DNA from: Streptomyces rubellomurinus
GTDB taxonomy: Bacteria; Actinomycetota; Actinomycetes; Streptomycetales; Streptomycetaceae
Direction: 5' to 3'
Assembly (NCBI RefSeq): GCF_000961885.1
Contig: NZ_JZKH01000033.1
Coordinates: 1-64,000, forward strand
Length of the DNA stretch: 64,000 nt
The position numbers and the translations under genes are program-made. This document shows, piece after piece, positions 32,727 to 41,350 of this stretch. Every line of letters starts with the position of its first letter. Position 1 is the stretch's first letter. Below the pieces are notes generated by a model. It did not search any database, had not been told where the DNA came from, and saw nothing but the letters and a program-made list of their open reading frames with translations.

Positions 32727-32864
32727 GGGGAGTCGACCGTCGGGCCGTTCCCGGCCGGGGACTACCGGCTGACCGTCGCACTGGCCAATGACCTCGGCGC
32801 GGGATTCACCACGTTCAACTGCGTCACGATCGTGGCCCGACCCGCGGTCGGTGAATCGGGCTGA
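32727..32864 (+). pseudogene. possible C-terminal gene remnant
   Basis: In frame, the translation reads like a beta-rich secreted-protein tail (GPFPAGDYRLTVAL, FTTFNCVTIVARP) and ends in TGA. No start codon or signal peptide lies ahead of it, because the frame runs back into the protease promoter. It may be the remains of a lost gene. Confidence 0.25.
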
Positions 32865-32871
32865 TCGGCCC

Positions 32872-33549
32872 TCAACCGCCGAGGGTGTCCCAGAACAGGT
32901 GCTCGTAGGCCTGCAGGAGCCGCCCGTGCTCACGGGCGGCGGCCAGGGTGCGGCCGTCGAGCGGGTCGGGGCCGAGGGCGTCGGCGGCCTGCCGCTCCAG
33001 CTCGGTGGCGGGCTGCGCGAAGAAGTCGAAGAAGGCGCAGGCGTCCTCGGGGAAGCCGTAGTGGGTGCGCAGCGCCCGGGCGATCGAGGCGCAATAGCCG
33101 CCCCAGGCGGCGAAGTTGGCGACGAGGGCGGCCGCCGCCGCGGCCGGGCGGGCGTTGAGGGCGAGCCAGGCCAGGTAGGCGGGGTAGGCCTGGCAGCCGG
33201 GCAGCGGCGGGTGGTCGGCCAGGGCTTCGGGTGCGTGGGTCGCGTCGGGCGCGAGGCCCGCGGGGCCGGAGGCGGCGGCGAGGGCGGGCAGGGTGCGCAG
33301 CGCGGCGCTCTCGCCCTCGGCCATGGTGGCGAACCAGCCGCCGAGCGGCCGGTCGGCGCAGCGGGTGGCGAGCAGGAGCAGGCTGCGCCGGTCGGAGGTG
33401 ATGATCCGGTGTTGCTGGGCGGCGAGTTCGGCCAGGGCGGTGCGCGGCGCCCGTCCGGCGCCGAGCGCCGCGACGAGGGCGGGGGCGGTGTCGCCGGGCG
33501 CCAACTCGGCGCGCAGGTCGTGGATCTGGTCGAGGATCGGGTGGTTCAC
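32872..33549 (-). CDS. TenA/heme-oxygenase-fold-like protein
   Basis: 225 aa from GTG, with GGAGG about 6 nt upstream. All-alpha pattern with DLRAELAPGD at the start, YPAYLAWLALNARPAAAAAALVANFAAWGGYC in the middle and FFDFFAQPATELERQAADAL near the end. The arrangement matches TenA/THI-4/PqqC-like proteins, which include thiaminases and oxidases. The canonical Cys nucleophile region is not clear to me, so the reaction is unknown. No thiamine genes are adjacent. It is monocistronic. Confidence 0.65.
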   Translation of the reverse strand: MNHPILDQIHDLRAELAPGDTAPALVAALGAGRAPRTALAELAAQQHRIITSDRRSLLLLATRCADRPLGGWFATMAEGESAALRTLPALAAASGPAGLAPDATHAPEALADHPPLPGCQAYPAYLAWLALNARPAAAAAALVANFAAWGGYCASIARALRTHYGFPEDACAFFDFFAQPATELERQAADALGPDPLDGRTLAAAREHGRLLQAYEHLFWDTLGG

Positions 33550-33721
33550 CGCGGACCTCCGGGGCGGGGTGGGCTGGTTCGCTGCCCTTCCTACCGCCCC
33601 GGGTCGGCAGGAAGGGCGGCGACAGGCCGCACGGTGCCGCCGGGGCCGAGGACGGCGACGGACAGGCGGGTGGTGGTCACGGCGACTCCGGAGGCGGTGG
33701 TCGGGGAGGGGGCGGAACCGG

Positions 33722-34243
33722 TCAGCGCGGTGGTGGCGGGGCGGCGCCGAGCGACACCGAGCCGAAGGTGAACGGCGGTTCGCGGCGCGGCTTGCAGCCC
33801 GTGGCGAGCGGACGGGCGTTCGGGGTGTTCCGGCTGAGCCGGAGCGTGTCGTGGTGGAGGGTGCCGCCCTCCGGGTCGGGCACGGGCAGGCCCGCGGCCC
33901 GCAGGGCCTCGACCACCTCGTGCGCGGGCCAGCCGAAGACGTCGACCCCGTGCAGGCCGACCGGGCAGGCCGGACGCTCGTCGCGCGGGTCGCGGGTGAC
34001 GCCGACGTCCGAGAAACGGCCGTCGCCCGCCCGCCCGGCGTACAGGAGGACGCCCACCCCCGGCAGCGAGAACGCCAGCGTCCAGGTCGCGCCGCAGACG
34101 AACGGGCTCTCCACGCCCCCGCGCAGCAGCGCGGTGTGCGGGGCGAGCAGCCGGCGCACGGCGTCCTCGCCGAGCCCGAACGGCAGCTCGGGCAGCGGCG
34201 CGGGCAGCCGGACGCCGCGGCCGGGCAGCAGGTCGATCGTCAC
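33722..34243 (-). CDS. conserved hypothetical protein
   Basis: 173 aa from GTG (TIDLLPGRGVRLP), the start matching the compact domain; the frame is open 48 nt further up. Mixed alpha/beta with repeated GLxEDAVRRLL-type helices and a hydrophobic core (TWTLAFSLPGVGVLLYAGRAGD). No signal peptide or known motif. It reads like an immunity- or adaptor-type small protein, but I cannot name a family. It lies 136 bp downstream of the propeller gene, behind a hairpin, so it is a separate unit. Confidence 0.65.
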   Translation of the reverse strand: MTIDLLPGRGVRLPAPLPELPFGLGEDAVRRLLAPHTALLRGGVESPFVCGATWTLAFSLPGVGVLLYAGRAGDGRFSDVGVTRDPRDERPACPVGLHGVDVFGWPAHEVVEALRAAGLPVPDPEGGTLHHDTLRLSRNTPNARPLATGCKPRREPPFTFGSVSLGAAPPPPR

Positions 34244-34323
34244 CCGTCCATGATTCCCGCCCGGGCCGTCGACGGCTGTGGCGCGGGCCACGCGCGGGTC
34301 GTGGACCCCCGGGCAGGGCGGGG

Positions 34324-34361
34324 CCCCGGGCGGGCGGGGTGGCCGTCCCGCCCGCCCGGGG
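34324..34361 (-). terminator. 15-bp hairpin
   Basis: CCCCGGGCGGGCGGG (34324-34338) pairs exactly with 34347-34361, just downstream of the propeller gene stop. Confidence 0.75.
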
Positions 34362-34379
34362 GAGTGTGCGCGACCGGCC

Positions 34380-35477
34380 TCAGTTCGCGATGACCTGGAG
34401 CTTGCCGCTGGTCCCGATGCTGCCGGTCACGTACAGGGTGTGGCCGTCCGGGCCGGCGGCGAGGCCGTTGAGCACGTCCTCGTCGGGGGATACCGTCTCG
34501 TCCGGGACGGCGTTGCCGGTGGCGGTGTCGAAGGCGAGCACGGACGGGCCCGCGGTGAAGTCGTTCTCGGCCACGTACAGGCGGGTGCCGTCGGCGCTGA
34601 TCTGCGGGGAGCTCAGCGAGGTGTTGGTGGGGGTCAGGGCGAGGTGCTTGACGACGGTGTCGGTGGCCGGGTCGATCAGGTCGGCCTGGCCCTGCTGCCC
34701 CACGGCGAACAGCCGGGTGCCGTCCGGGGTGAGGACGGGGTTGTAGTCGAGCGCGGTGGCGGTGCCGGGGACGGTCCCGGCCAGCGTCGGCGCGGCGGCC
34801 GCCTTCACGTGCTGGACGCCGGTGCTGGTGCCGACGTACAGGTCCTGGCCGTTCGGGCGGATCGCGGCGGTGCCGGTCATGGGCGCGGTCAGCTGGACCG
34901 ATCCGGTGAACGCCCGCTGCCCGGCGGAGAAGGCCAGCACCCGGGCCGGCGCGTTCTGCCGGTAGGCCGTCGGCCCGTTCTGGACGACGTAGACGCTCGT
35001 GCCGTCCGGGCTCACCGTCACGCCGGAGGGCGCGCCGGGGGTCCACCCGGTCTGGCGCGGCTGGTCGGGCAGGGCGACGGTGGCCAGCACGGTCAGCGAG
35101 GCGGTGTCCAGCACGCTGAACTGCTGGCCGTTCGCGACGTAGAGGCGGGTGCCGTCCGGGCTGAGCGCCGCGCTGACGAAGACCTGGTTGGTGCCGACCG
35201 AGACCTGGCCGGTGACGGCGTCGCTACGGGTGTCGACGGCCTTGACGAGCACGGTGGAGGCGGGGCCGTCCACCACGACGTACGCCTTGGTGCCGTCCGG
35301 GCCGACCATCGGCTGGGCCCGGTTGTTGCCGACCGCGATGACGGCCTCGGTGCCGGAGACCGGCGTGGCCGGGGTGGCCGCGGCGGCCTGGGCGGCGGTG
35401 CCGGTGAGCGCCAGGACGGTGGCGGCGGCCGTCGCCGCCGTCCAGCGGGCGGTCTTGGCGCGAGTCCTCTTGGACAT
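34380..35477 (-). CDS. secreted YVTN/YncE-like beta-propeller protein
   Basis: 365 aa from ATG. Signal peptide (KTARWTAATAAATVLALTGTAAQAAAA). Repeated propeller blades of about 40-45 residues share the core xxSPDGTRLYVxxxxxxxVxxxDxAT (SPDGTRLYVANGQQF, SPDGTSVYVVQNG, RPNGQDLYVGTSTG, TPDGTRLFAVGQQ, SADGTRLYVAENDF, GPDGHTLYVTGS), giving a seven-bladed fold. Such proteins are extracytoplasmic binding or scaffold proteins, with no known enzyme activity. Monocistronic; a 15-bp hairpin follows. Confidence 0.85.
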   Translation of the reverse strand: MSKRTRAKTARWTAATAAATVLALTGTAAQAAAATPATPVSGTEAVIAVGNNRAQPMVGPDGTKAYVVVDGPASTVLVKAVDTRSDAVTGQVSVGTNQVFVSAALSPDGTRLYVANGQQFSVLDTASLTVLATVALPDQPRQTGWTPGAPSGVTVSPDGTSVYVVQNGPTAYRQNAPARVLAFSAGQRAFTGSVQLTAPMTGTAAIRPNGQDLYVGTSTGVQHVKAAAAPTLAGTVPGTATALDYNPVLTPDGTRLFAVGQQGQADLIDPATDTVVKHLALTPTNTSLSSPQISADGTRLYVAENDFTAGPSVLAFDTATGNAVPDETVSPDEDVLNGLAAGPDGHTLYVTGSIGTSGKLQVIAN

Positions 35478-35635
35478 GGATTCCCCCTTGGTCGTGCGTA
35501 CCGCGTGGTTGCGGTGCAGGGGGAAAGGTAACCCGACAATCTGACGACGTGTGGATCAACCGGCGAACATCTGCGCCGCGACCCGCTGCCACGACCGCTC
35601 CGGTACGACCGCCTGCTGCCCGCCGCGCGGGCCGG

Positions 35636-36586
35636 TCACCGGGGCCGGGGCGGGTTGACCCGGGCCTGCTGGGCGAGGAGGTCGGCGAAGGCCACGGTGA
35701 GCGGGTCGGGGCGGGTGCGGGTGTAGGCGGTGAGGACGCGGCGGACCGGCGGGTCGGGTCGCAGCAGGACGCCGTCGAAGTGGGCCGGGACGATGTCCGC
35801 CGGCACCAGCGCCGGGCCGAGCCCGGCGGCGGCGAGCAGGGGCGCGGCGGAGGTCTGTTCGGCGCGCACCGCCGCCCGGGGGCGGAACCCGGCCCGGGCG
35901 CAGACCTGGTCGAGTAGGTCGGCGAGGCCGTTGTCGGGCGCGTAGTGGACCCAGGCGCGCTCGGCGAGGTCGGCGAGCGCGACCGAGGCGGCGGGGGCCT
36001 CGGCCGGCGGGTCGTCGGCGGCCGGCCGGTCGGCGCTCGGGCGGTGTGCCAACGGGTCGTCGGCCGCGACGACGATCGTGAACTCCTCGACGCCGAGTTC
36101 GCGGATCGGCCCCTCCCAGCCGGCCGGGGCGGGACCGATGCCGACGTCGGCGCGGCCGGCGGCCATCGCGTCCTGGAGCCGGTCCGCGTGCGCGTACTCG
36201 CGCAGCCGGATCCGGACGCCCGGGTGCCGGTGGCGCCAGGCGCGCAGCACCGGCGGGAGGATGCCGAGGCTGACCGAGTAGACGACGGCGACCTCCAACT
36301 CGCCCTCCTCCAGGCCGGCCGCGCGCCCGGCCGCCACGGTCAGGCGCTCGGCCTCGGCCAGGGCGGCGCGGGCGTGCGGCAGGACGGCCCGGCCGGTCGG
36401 CGTGAGCCGCACCGCACGCGGCAGGCGCTCCAGCAGTGCGCCGCCGAGGGTGCTCTCCAGCGCCCGGATCTGGTGCGAGAGCGCCGGCTGGGTGACGTGC
36501 AACTGCTCGGCCGCGCGGGTGAACGAGCCGGTGTCGACGACGGTGACGAGGTATTCGAGCTGCCGGAGCGTGGGGGTTGCTGCCAT
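35636..36586 (-). CDS. LysR-family transcriptional regulator
   Basis: 316 aa from ATG. N-terminal HTH (LRQLEYLVTVVDTGSFTRAAEQLHVTQPALSHQIRALE) and a LysR substrate-binding domain (LEVAVVYSVSLGILPPVLRAWR; ADVGIGPAP). A Pro/Ala insert (ADRPAADDPPAEAP) interrupts the effector domain. It is divergent from the SDR gene over 137 bp with a palindrome next to its own start, the usual layout for a LysR regulator controlling the neighbouring operon and itself. Confidence 0.92.
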   Translation of the reverse strand: MAATPTLRQLEYLVTVVDTGSFTRAAEQLHVTQPALSHQIRALESTLGGALLERLPRAVRLTPTGRAVLPHARAALAEAERLTVAAGRAAGLEEGELEVAVVYSVSLGILPPVLRAWRHRHPGVRIRLREYAHADRLQDAMAAGRADVGIGPAPAGWEGPIRELGVEEFTIVVAADDPLAHRPSADRPAADDPPAEAPAASVALADLAERAWVHYAPDNGLADLLDQVCARAGFRPRAAVRAEQTSAAPLLAAAGLGPALVPADIVPAHFDGVLLRPDPPVRRVLTAYTRTRPDPLTVAFADLLAQQARVNPPRPR

Positions 36587-36593
36587 GAGCGGA

Positions 36594-36616
36594 TGTTATC
36601 GGTGCGGTAGAGAACA
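36594..36616. promoter_or_regulatory. candidate LysR operator TGTTATC-N9-GAGAACA
   Basis: Imperfect palindrome (arms match at 6 of 7 positions) 7 bp upstream of the LysR start, in the divergent intergenic region. It has no exact T-N11-A core, so it may be atypical. Confidence 0.45.
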
Positions 36617-36723
36617 AGCCTTGGACTCATGGCAGCCGCCCGGGAGAGGGTCGTGCTGCGGCCGACGCGGGAAGCAGCGGACGGCCGGTTCCCCCGATGA
36701 CTCGAACGCGAAGGAGCATTCCC

Positions 36724-37449
36724 ATGTCCGATGGCACCTCTCTGCAGGGACGGCGACTCGTGGTGGTGGGCGCGGGTTCGCGCACCGGCCGGGCGCTCGC
36801 CGCGGCCGCCTCGGGCGCCGGTGCCGAGGTCGTGCTGGCCGGGCCGGACCCGCGCAAGCTGGAGTGGACGGCCGGCGAGCTGTCCGGGCCGTCCGAAGTC
36901 GTCCCGGTCGACCTCGCCGACGAGCGGTCGATCGCCGACCTGGCCGGGGCGGTGGGCCGGTTCGACCACCTGGTCTCGACCGCCGCGATGCCGGCCAACG
37001 GCCCGCTGAAGGACCTCGAACTCGCGGACGTGCAGCGGGCGTTCGCCGCCAAGGTGATCGGTCCGCTGCTGCTCGCCAAGCACCTGGCCGGGCAGGCCTG
37101 CGAGGGCGGCTCGTTCACCTTCTTCTCCGGCGTGGCCGCCTGGCGCCCGGCCCCCGCGCGCACGGTCATGGCCACCACCAACGGGGCGCTGGCCTTCCTG
37201 GTGCGGGCGCTGGCGGTGGAGATCGCCCCGGTCCGGGTCAACGCCGTGTCCCCCGGCATCGTCGACACCGGCTCCTGGGACGGCCTGGGCTCCGACAAGG
37301 AGGCGTTCCTGCGCGGGGTGGCGCAGCGCAACCCGGCCCGCCGCGTGGGCAGCACCGAGGACCTGGTCAAGGCCGTGCGCTACGCCATCGACAACCCGTA
37401 CGTCACCGGCACGGTGCTGCACGTGGACGGCGGCGGCCGGCTCGCCTGA
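36724..37449 (+). CDS. SDR-like protein lacking the catalytic Tyr/Lys
   Basis: 241 aa; ATG preceded by AAGGAG. Rossmann fold with LVVVGAGSRTGRALAAAA, a divergent cofactor loop (GAGSRTG rather than TGxxxGxG), STAAMPANGPL in place of NNAG, Ser in FFSGVAAW and a late VNAVSPGIVDTG. At the active site the YxxxK motif is replaced: the aligned residues are Met (VMATTNG) and Asn (TTNGALAFL). It may be a structural or NAD-binding member, or use another mechanism. A SnoaL-like gene follows 50 bp downstream, and the divergent LysR gene probably controls both. Confidence 0.85.
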   Translation: MSDGTSLQGRRLVVVGAGSRTGRALAAAASGAGAEVVLAGPDPRKLEWTAGELSGPSEVVPVDLADERSIADLAGAVGRFDHLVSTAAMPANGPLKDLELADVQRAFAAKVIGPLLLAKHLAGQACEGGSFTFFSGVAAWRPAPARTVMATTNGALAFLVRALAVEIAPVRVNAVSPGIVDTGSWDGLGSDKEAFLRGVAQRNPARRVGSTEDLVKAVRYAIDNPYVTGTVLHVDGGGRLA

Positions 37450-37499
37450 CGCCCCGCCCCGCAGTCCCCGTCACCGATCCACTCCCGAGGAGTCGCACC

Positions 37500-38108
37500 A
37501 TGCGCTCGCGCACCCTGATCCGCACCGCCGCGGTCGTCGCCGCCGTGGCGGGCCTGGCGGCCGGCACCGTCGCGGCCGCGCCCGCCCGCGAGGACGACCG
37601 TCCGTCGTCCTCGCGCGCCTGGCCGCAGCGGCTGATCGACCGCTCGCCCGACCTGGTCCGGCCGAAGGCGCTCACCGTCGACCGCTCGATCGGCGAGCGG
37701 CGCGCCGCCCAGGAGGTCCACCTGGCACAGCAGTTGTACACGTTCTGGAACACCGGCCGGCAGCCGTACCTGGACGCGGCGATCGACCCGCGGTTCCGGG
37801 ACAACACGCTGCCGCCCGGCCGTCCGCAGGGCCCCGCCGGCCCGGCCGCCGCCTCGAAGGCCTTCCGGGCCGCCGTGCCGGACCTGACCTGTGAGCTGTC
37901 CGACGTCCTGGTCACCGGCGACCGCATCACCGCCCGGCTGGTCTTCCGAGGCCACTTCACCGGCACCTTCAACGGCATCAGAGGCAAGGGCCAGAACGTC
38001 GAGTTCAACGCCATCGACATCCAGCACGTCGGCACCGACCGGATCGTCGAGGACTGGCACATCGAGGACAACGAGGCGCTGCTGGCCCAGTTGGGCGTTC
38101 GCGGCTGA
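37500..38108 (+). CDS. secreted SnoaL-like (NTF2-fold) protein
   Basis: 202 aa; ATG with GAGGAG about 7 nt upstream. Signal peptide (TLIRTAAVVAAVAGLAAGTVAAAPA), a spacer, then an NTF2-fold domain (QLYTFWNTGRQPYLDAAIDPRFRDN; GIRGKGQNVEFNAIDIQHV; RIVEDWHIEDNEALLAQLG) of the ester-cyclase/SnoaL-like type. It is unusual for this family to be exported. The substrate is unknown. It forms a likely operon with the preceding SDR-like gene. A perfect hairpin follows. Confidence 0.8.
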   Translation: MRSRTLIRTAAVVAAVAGLAAGTVAAAPAREDDRPSSSRAWPQRLIDRSPDLVRPKALTVDRSIGERRAAQEVHLAQQLYTFWNTGRQPYLDAAIDPRFRDNTLPPGRPQGPAGPAAASKAFRAAVPDLTCELSDVLVTGDRITARLVFRGHFTGTFNGIRGKGQNVEFNAIDIQHVGTDRIVEDWHIEDNEALLAQLGVRG

Positions 38109-38113
38109 GCGCG

Positions 38114-38150
38114 GGACGGGGCCGCGCCGTCGAGCGGCGCGGCCCCGTCC
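38114..38150. terminator. 16-bp hairpin
   Basis: GGACGGGGCCGCGCCG pairs exactly with 38135-38150 around a 5-nt loop, between the convergent SnoaL-like and peptidase genes. Confidence 0.85.
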
Positions 38151-38156
38151 GCCGGG

Positions 38157-38900
38157 TCAGCTGTGCTTCCAGGTCACCGAGAAGGCGGAGCCCCCGCTCA
38201 GCCCGGAGGTGGTGGCCTTGGTGGTGCTGCCGGAGCCCATGGTGATGTTGTCCGGGTTGAAGCCGCCCAGGCTCTGGCCGTTGACCTTGGCGCCGCTGAA
38301 CGACACCGAGCCGAAGTTGGAGAGCGGCAGGACGCCGGAGGAGCTGGACGGTGCCTCGGCGATCACCTCGGCGGAGGCGAGGGCGGCGCTCTTGAGGGAC
38401 TTGTTGACGGTGTGGCTCCAGCCGGCCGTGGTGTCGGACAGCGTGAGGGTGAAGGAGCCGCTGCCGTTGGTGGTGACGCTCGCCGTGAAGTGGTCGCCCG
38501 GCCGCACGGTGCTGCTGAAGTTGGACGGGTACTGCGGGTACATCTCGTACCAGGAGGAGTACACCGGCGTGCCGCTCGAGCAGTCGGCCTCGGTGCCGGT
38601 CTGCTCGACGCTGTTGCTGCCGTCGCCGTCGAGGCCGACCCAGAAGCTGGACCAGGTGTTGGAGCCCGAGCAGGAGACGGCGGGCTGGACCCAGCTCGCG
38701 CTGACGCTGGTGAACCGGGCGCCGGTGGCGGCGTAGCCGGCCCAGTTGCCGCTGGTGCTGTGCAGGAGGCCGCCGCCGTGGTGGGCGAGCGGCGCCTGGA
38801 CGAGGGTGGGGGCGGTGGCGGCGACGGTCGGTGCGGCGGTGCCCAGGACGGTCAGCAGGGCGGTGGACACGGCGATGGTGTGCCGACGAACTGCGGACAT
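38157..38900 (-). CDS. secreted G1-family (eqolisin) glutamic endopeptidase
   Basis: 247 aa from ATG. Signal peptide (VRRHTIAVSTALLTVLGTAAPTVAA), a short propeptide, then the eqolisin beta-sandwich: SGNWAGYAATG, WVGLDGDGSNSVEQTGTEAD with catalytic Gln100, YSSWYEMYP, and SAEVIAEAPS with the catalytic Glu (178 or 182). Most homologues have Trp where Val179 sits. The enzyme is a pepstatin-insensitive acid protease acting outside the cell. Such genes are common in acid-tolerant bacteria and filamentous fungi. Monocistronic. Confidence 0.88.
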   Translation of the reverse strand: MSAVRRHTIAVSTALLTVLGTAAPTVAATAPTLVQAPLAHHGGGLLHSTSGNWAGYAATGARFTSVSASWVQPAVSCSGSNTWSSFWVGLDGDGSNSVEQTGTEADCSSGTPVYSSWYEMYPQYPSNFSSTVRPGDHFTASVTTNGSGSFTLTLSDTTAGWSHTVNKSLKSAALASAEVIAEAPSSSSGVLPLSNFGSVSFSGAKVNGQSLGGFNPDNITMGSGSTTKATTSGLSGGSAFSVTWKHS

Positions 38901-39092
38901 GGCTACTCCCTTGTGAGGGTGTGGAGTTGGCCGAGCGTCGACAAAGGTAGACCCGGTGGAGGATCCCGGGGAGTTACGGGGGGATAACGAACCCGTGCGC
39001 TGTCTGTGACGGCCGAAGGCGAGTGGTGGTCAGCGCAGGTCGGGCTGCCCGAAGCTGATGCGCAGCACAGCGAGCCGAGGGGGGCGGATCCG

Positions 39093-40079
39093 ATGTCCAC
39101 AGCCGTGCCGTCGCAAGGTCCGGACAGCCGCAGACCGGTCGGGCCGGTCGTCCCGGCCCGGGCGGGGATCGACCGCGCCGCGCCGCGCCGGTCGCGGGTC
39201 GGACTTGTCGCGCAGTTCGTCCTGCAGTTCGTCTACCTGTGGCTGGGGCCGCTGGTCGGGATCGCCCTGCTGGCCCTGCTGGTCTCGTCGGGCGGGGGTG
39301 CCGGAAGCGGTAGTGAGGGTGACGTGATCGTGGGCCCGTTCACGACCGTGGCGTTCGGGCTCTCCTGGCGGCGCCTGCGCGTCGAGTGGAACGGCCGGCC
39401 CGAGGCCTGGGAGCCGTTCACCGAAGGGATCCTGAAGAAGCGTTTCGCCCGCGCCGAGCGGAAGAGCGGCTGGGAGCCGGGCGACCTGCCGCCCAACGGC
39501 GTGCGCCGGGCCGTCGCCTCCCTCGGGCTCCACCACTACCGCGGCCTGGCCCCGACCCGGGTCGAGCAACTGGCCGCACGGCACGGCTGGTCGGTGGACT
39601 GGGCCAAGCCCCGCTCGGAGAACGACGGCCAACTGCACTTCTTCCGTCCGATGCCGCCTCCGGAGCACCTCGGCGTGCCCCTCCCGCACGGCCCGGTGCC
39701 CGAGCGCGGCGCGCCGTGGGGGCCGATGCGCTGCCGCGTGCTCCTGTCGCTGCTCACCCTCGTGTTCCGGCCGCGGGTGCGCCTGCTGGAACTGCGCCGC
39801 AGCCCCGACGCGTACGCGCGCCACCTGCGCGGGCACCTGGCGAGGAAGTTCCGGAAGGAGCTGGCGCGCGACCCGCGGAAGCACTACCGCTCCGGCGCGG
39901 ACGGCCGGATCCTGCGCCGGGTCGGCGTCAAGCCCTGCCACTTCCGGTGCGCGGGCGCCGCGGCCGTGCTCCGGGTGGCCGCCGAGGAGGGCTGGACGCT
40001 CGACCCCGCGTTCCCCGCCGACCCGCGGCGGACCGTCCACCTCTGCCGCCCCGACGACGGCCGCCGCCGGACGGGCTGA
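39093..40079 (+). CDS. membrane protein of unknown function
   Basis: 328 aa; ATG after a G-rich stretch (GAGGGGGGCGG). One membrane segment (FVLQFVYLWLGPLVGIALLALLVSS) near residues 50-75, then a long basic cytoplasmic part with many Arg and Trp residues (SWRRLRVEWNGRPEAWEPF; RRAVASLGLHHYRGLAPTRVEQLAARHGWSV). The C-terminus (CHFRCAGAAAVLRVAAEEGWTLD) resembles the middle part (an internal repeat of a VLRVAxxxGW-like helix). No family is recognised. The MoxR operon starts 71 bp downstream, but its own leaderless-type promoter suggests it is separate. Confidence 0.7.
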   Translation: MSTAVPSQGPDSRRPVGPVVPARAGIDRAAPRRSRVGLVAQFVLQFVYLWLGPLVGIALLALLVSSGGGAGSGSEGDVIVGPFTTVAFGLSWRRLRVEWNGRPEAWEPFTEGILKKRFARAERKSGWEPGDLPPNGVRRAVASLGLHHYRGLAPTRVEQLAARHGWSVDWAKPRSENDGQLHFFRPMPPPEHLGVPLPHGPVPERGAPWGPMRCRVLLSLLTLVFRPRVRLLELRRSPDAYARHLRGHLARKFRKELARDPRKHYRSGADGRILRRVGVKPCHFRCAGAAAVLRVAAEEGWTLDPAFPADPRRTVHLCRPDDGRRRTG

Positions 40080-40135
40080 GGCCGGGGCGGCTGCCGTGCG
40101 GCGAAACCCGCTGGTGAGCCGCGCGCGGGCGCCCG

Positions 40136-40141
40136 TAGACT
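40136..40141 (+). promoter_or_regulatory. -10 TAGACT for a leaderless MoxR transcript
   Basis: TAGACT ends 9 nt before the GTG of the MoxR gene, and no RBS lies between. The -35 region is weak (TGGTGA). Confidence 0.4.
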
Positions 40142-40150
40142 CCCGTACTC

Positions 40151-41350
40151 GTGACCGACACCACCGACACCACTCATGCCACCGGTACCACTGATGCCGC
40201 CGTTCCGGCCGCTGCCGCCGCGCCCTCGGGCGACGCCGGGCTGATCGCCGCCGCCGTGGCCGCCGCCGGGCGGGGCCTGGTCGAACGCGAGACGGTGGCC
40301 GAGGTGGTGGCGCTGTGCGCCGTGGCCGGCGAGCACCTGCTGGTGATCGGCGCCCCCGGCACCGCGAAGTCGGAGGCCGTACGGCGGGTCGCCGGGCAGC
40401 TCGGCGGCCGGTACTTCGAGTACCTGCTCGGCCGGTTCACCGAACCCAACGAACTGTTCGGCCCGGTCGACCTGCGCCGACTCCGGGAAGGCCGGGTCGA
40501 GTTCGAGACCGCCGGCATGCTGCCCGAAGCCGAGATCGCCTTCCTGGACGAGGTCTTCCTCGGCTCCACGGCCGTCCTCAACACCCTGCTCGGCCTGCTC
40601 AACGAGCGGGTCTTCCGGCGCGGCCGGACGGCGGTGGCCAGCCCGCTGCGGATCTGCGTCGGCGCCGCCAACCACCTCCCCGAGGACCCGGCCCTCGCCG
40701 CCTTCGCCGACCGCTTCCTCGCCCGCGTCTTCGTCGAACCCGTCACCGACGCCCGGCTGGAGGAACTCCTGGAGGCCGGGCGCGGCGGCCGGCCCACCAC
40801 CCCCGACGCGCCGGCCGGCGACCTGCTCGGCGCCCTCGACCGGCTCGCCGCCGCCGCCCGCGCCTGCGACCTCACCCCCGTCACCGGCCTGCTCGGCACC
40901 GCCCTGCGGCGGCTGCGCTCCGCCGGCATCCCGATCAGCGACCGGCGCGCCGTCCGCTCCCAGAACCTCGTCGCGGCCGCCGCCGTCCTCGACGGGCGCG
41001 ACACCGCCTCCGCCCGCGACCTGTGGGTGCTGCCGCTCGTCGCCCCCACCGCCGACGCCCAGGCCCTGGCCCGCGAAACCCTCGCCGACCTGGTCGGCCG
41101 GGCCGCCAACCGCAGCCTCGCCCACACCGCCGAGGAGATGTCCCGCAGCGCCGCCGCCCGCGCCGAGCGGCTGATGCGCACCGGCGCGGCCGTCCTCGCC
41201 GAACACGGCGGCCTGCCGGACGGCCGCGACTCCCGACTGCGCCTGGAAGCCGTGCTCCGCGAGATCGACGCCGGATTCGCCCCGACCGACCTGCCCGCCC
41301 CGCTCGCCGGCATCCGGGCGGGTCTGGTCGCGGTGGTCGCACCCGCGTGA
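40151..41350 (+). CDS. MoxR-family AAA+ ATPase (ternary system)
   Basis: 399 aa from GTG with no RBS (leaderless). After a Thr/Ala-rich leader the AAA+ core shows Walker A GAPGTAKS (residues 67-74), a MoxR-type loop FTEPNELFGPVDL, Walker B IAFLDEVF (129-136), sensor 1 GAANHLPEDP and the downstream helical lid (RFLARVFVEP). It is a RavA/YehL-like MoxR member. Its stop overlaps the next start by 4 nt (GTGA). It heads the MoxR-vWA-beta-propeller operon; such ATPases are thought to remodel a vWA-containing partner using ATP. Confidence 0.9.
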   Translation: MTDTTDTTHATGTTDAAVPAAAAAPSGDAGLIAAAVAAAGRGLVERETVAEVVALCAVAGEHLLVIGAPGTAKSEAVRRVAGQLGGRYFEYLLGRFTEPNELFGPVDLRRLREGRVEFETAGMLPEAEIAFLDEVFLGSTAVLNTLLGLLNERVFRRGRTAVASPLRICVGAANHLPEDPALAAFADRFLARVFVEPVTDARLEELLEAGRGGRPTTPDAPAGDLLGALDRLAAAARACDLTPVTGLLGTALRRLRSAGIPISDRRAVRSQNLVAAAAVLDGRDTASARDLWVLPLVAPTADAQALARETLADLVGRAANRSLAHTAEEMSRSAAARAERLMRTGAAVLAEHGGLPDGRDSRLRLEAVLREIDAGFAPTDLPAPLAGIRAGLVAVVAPA

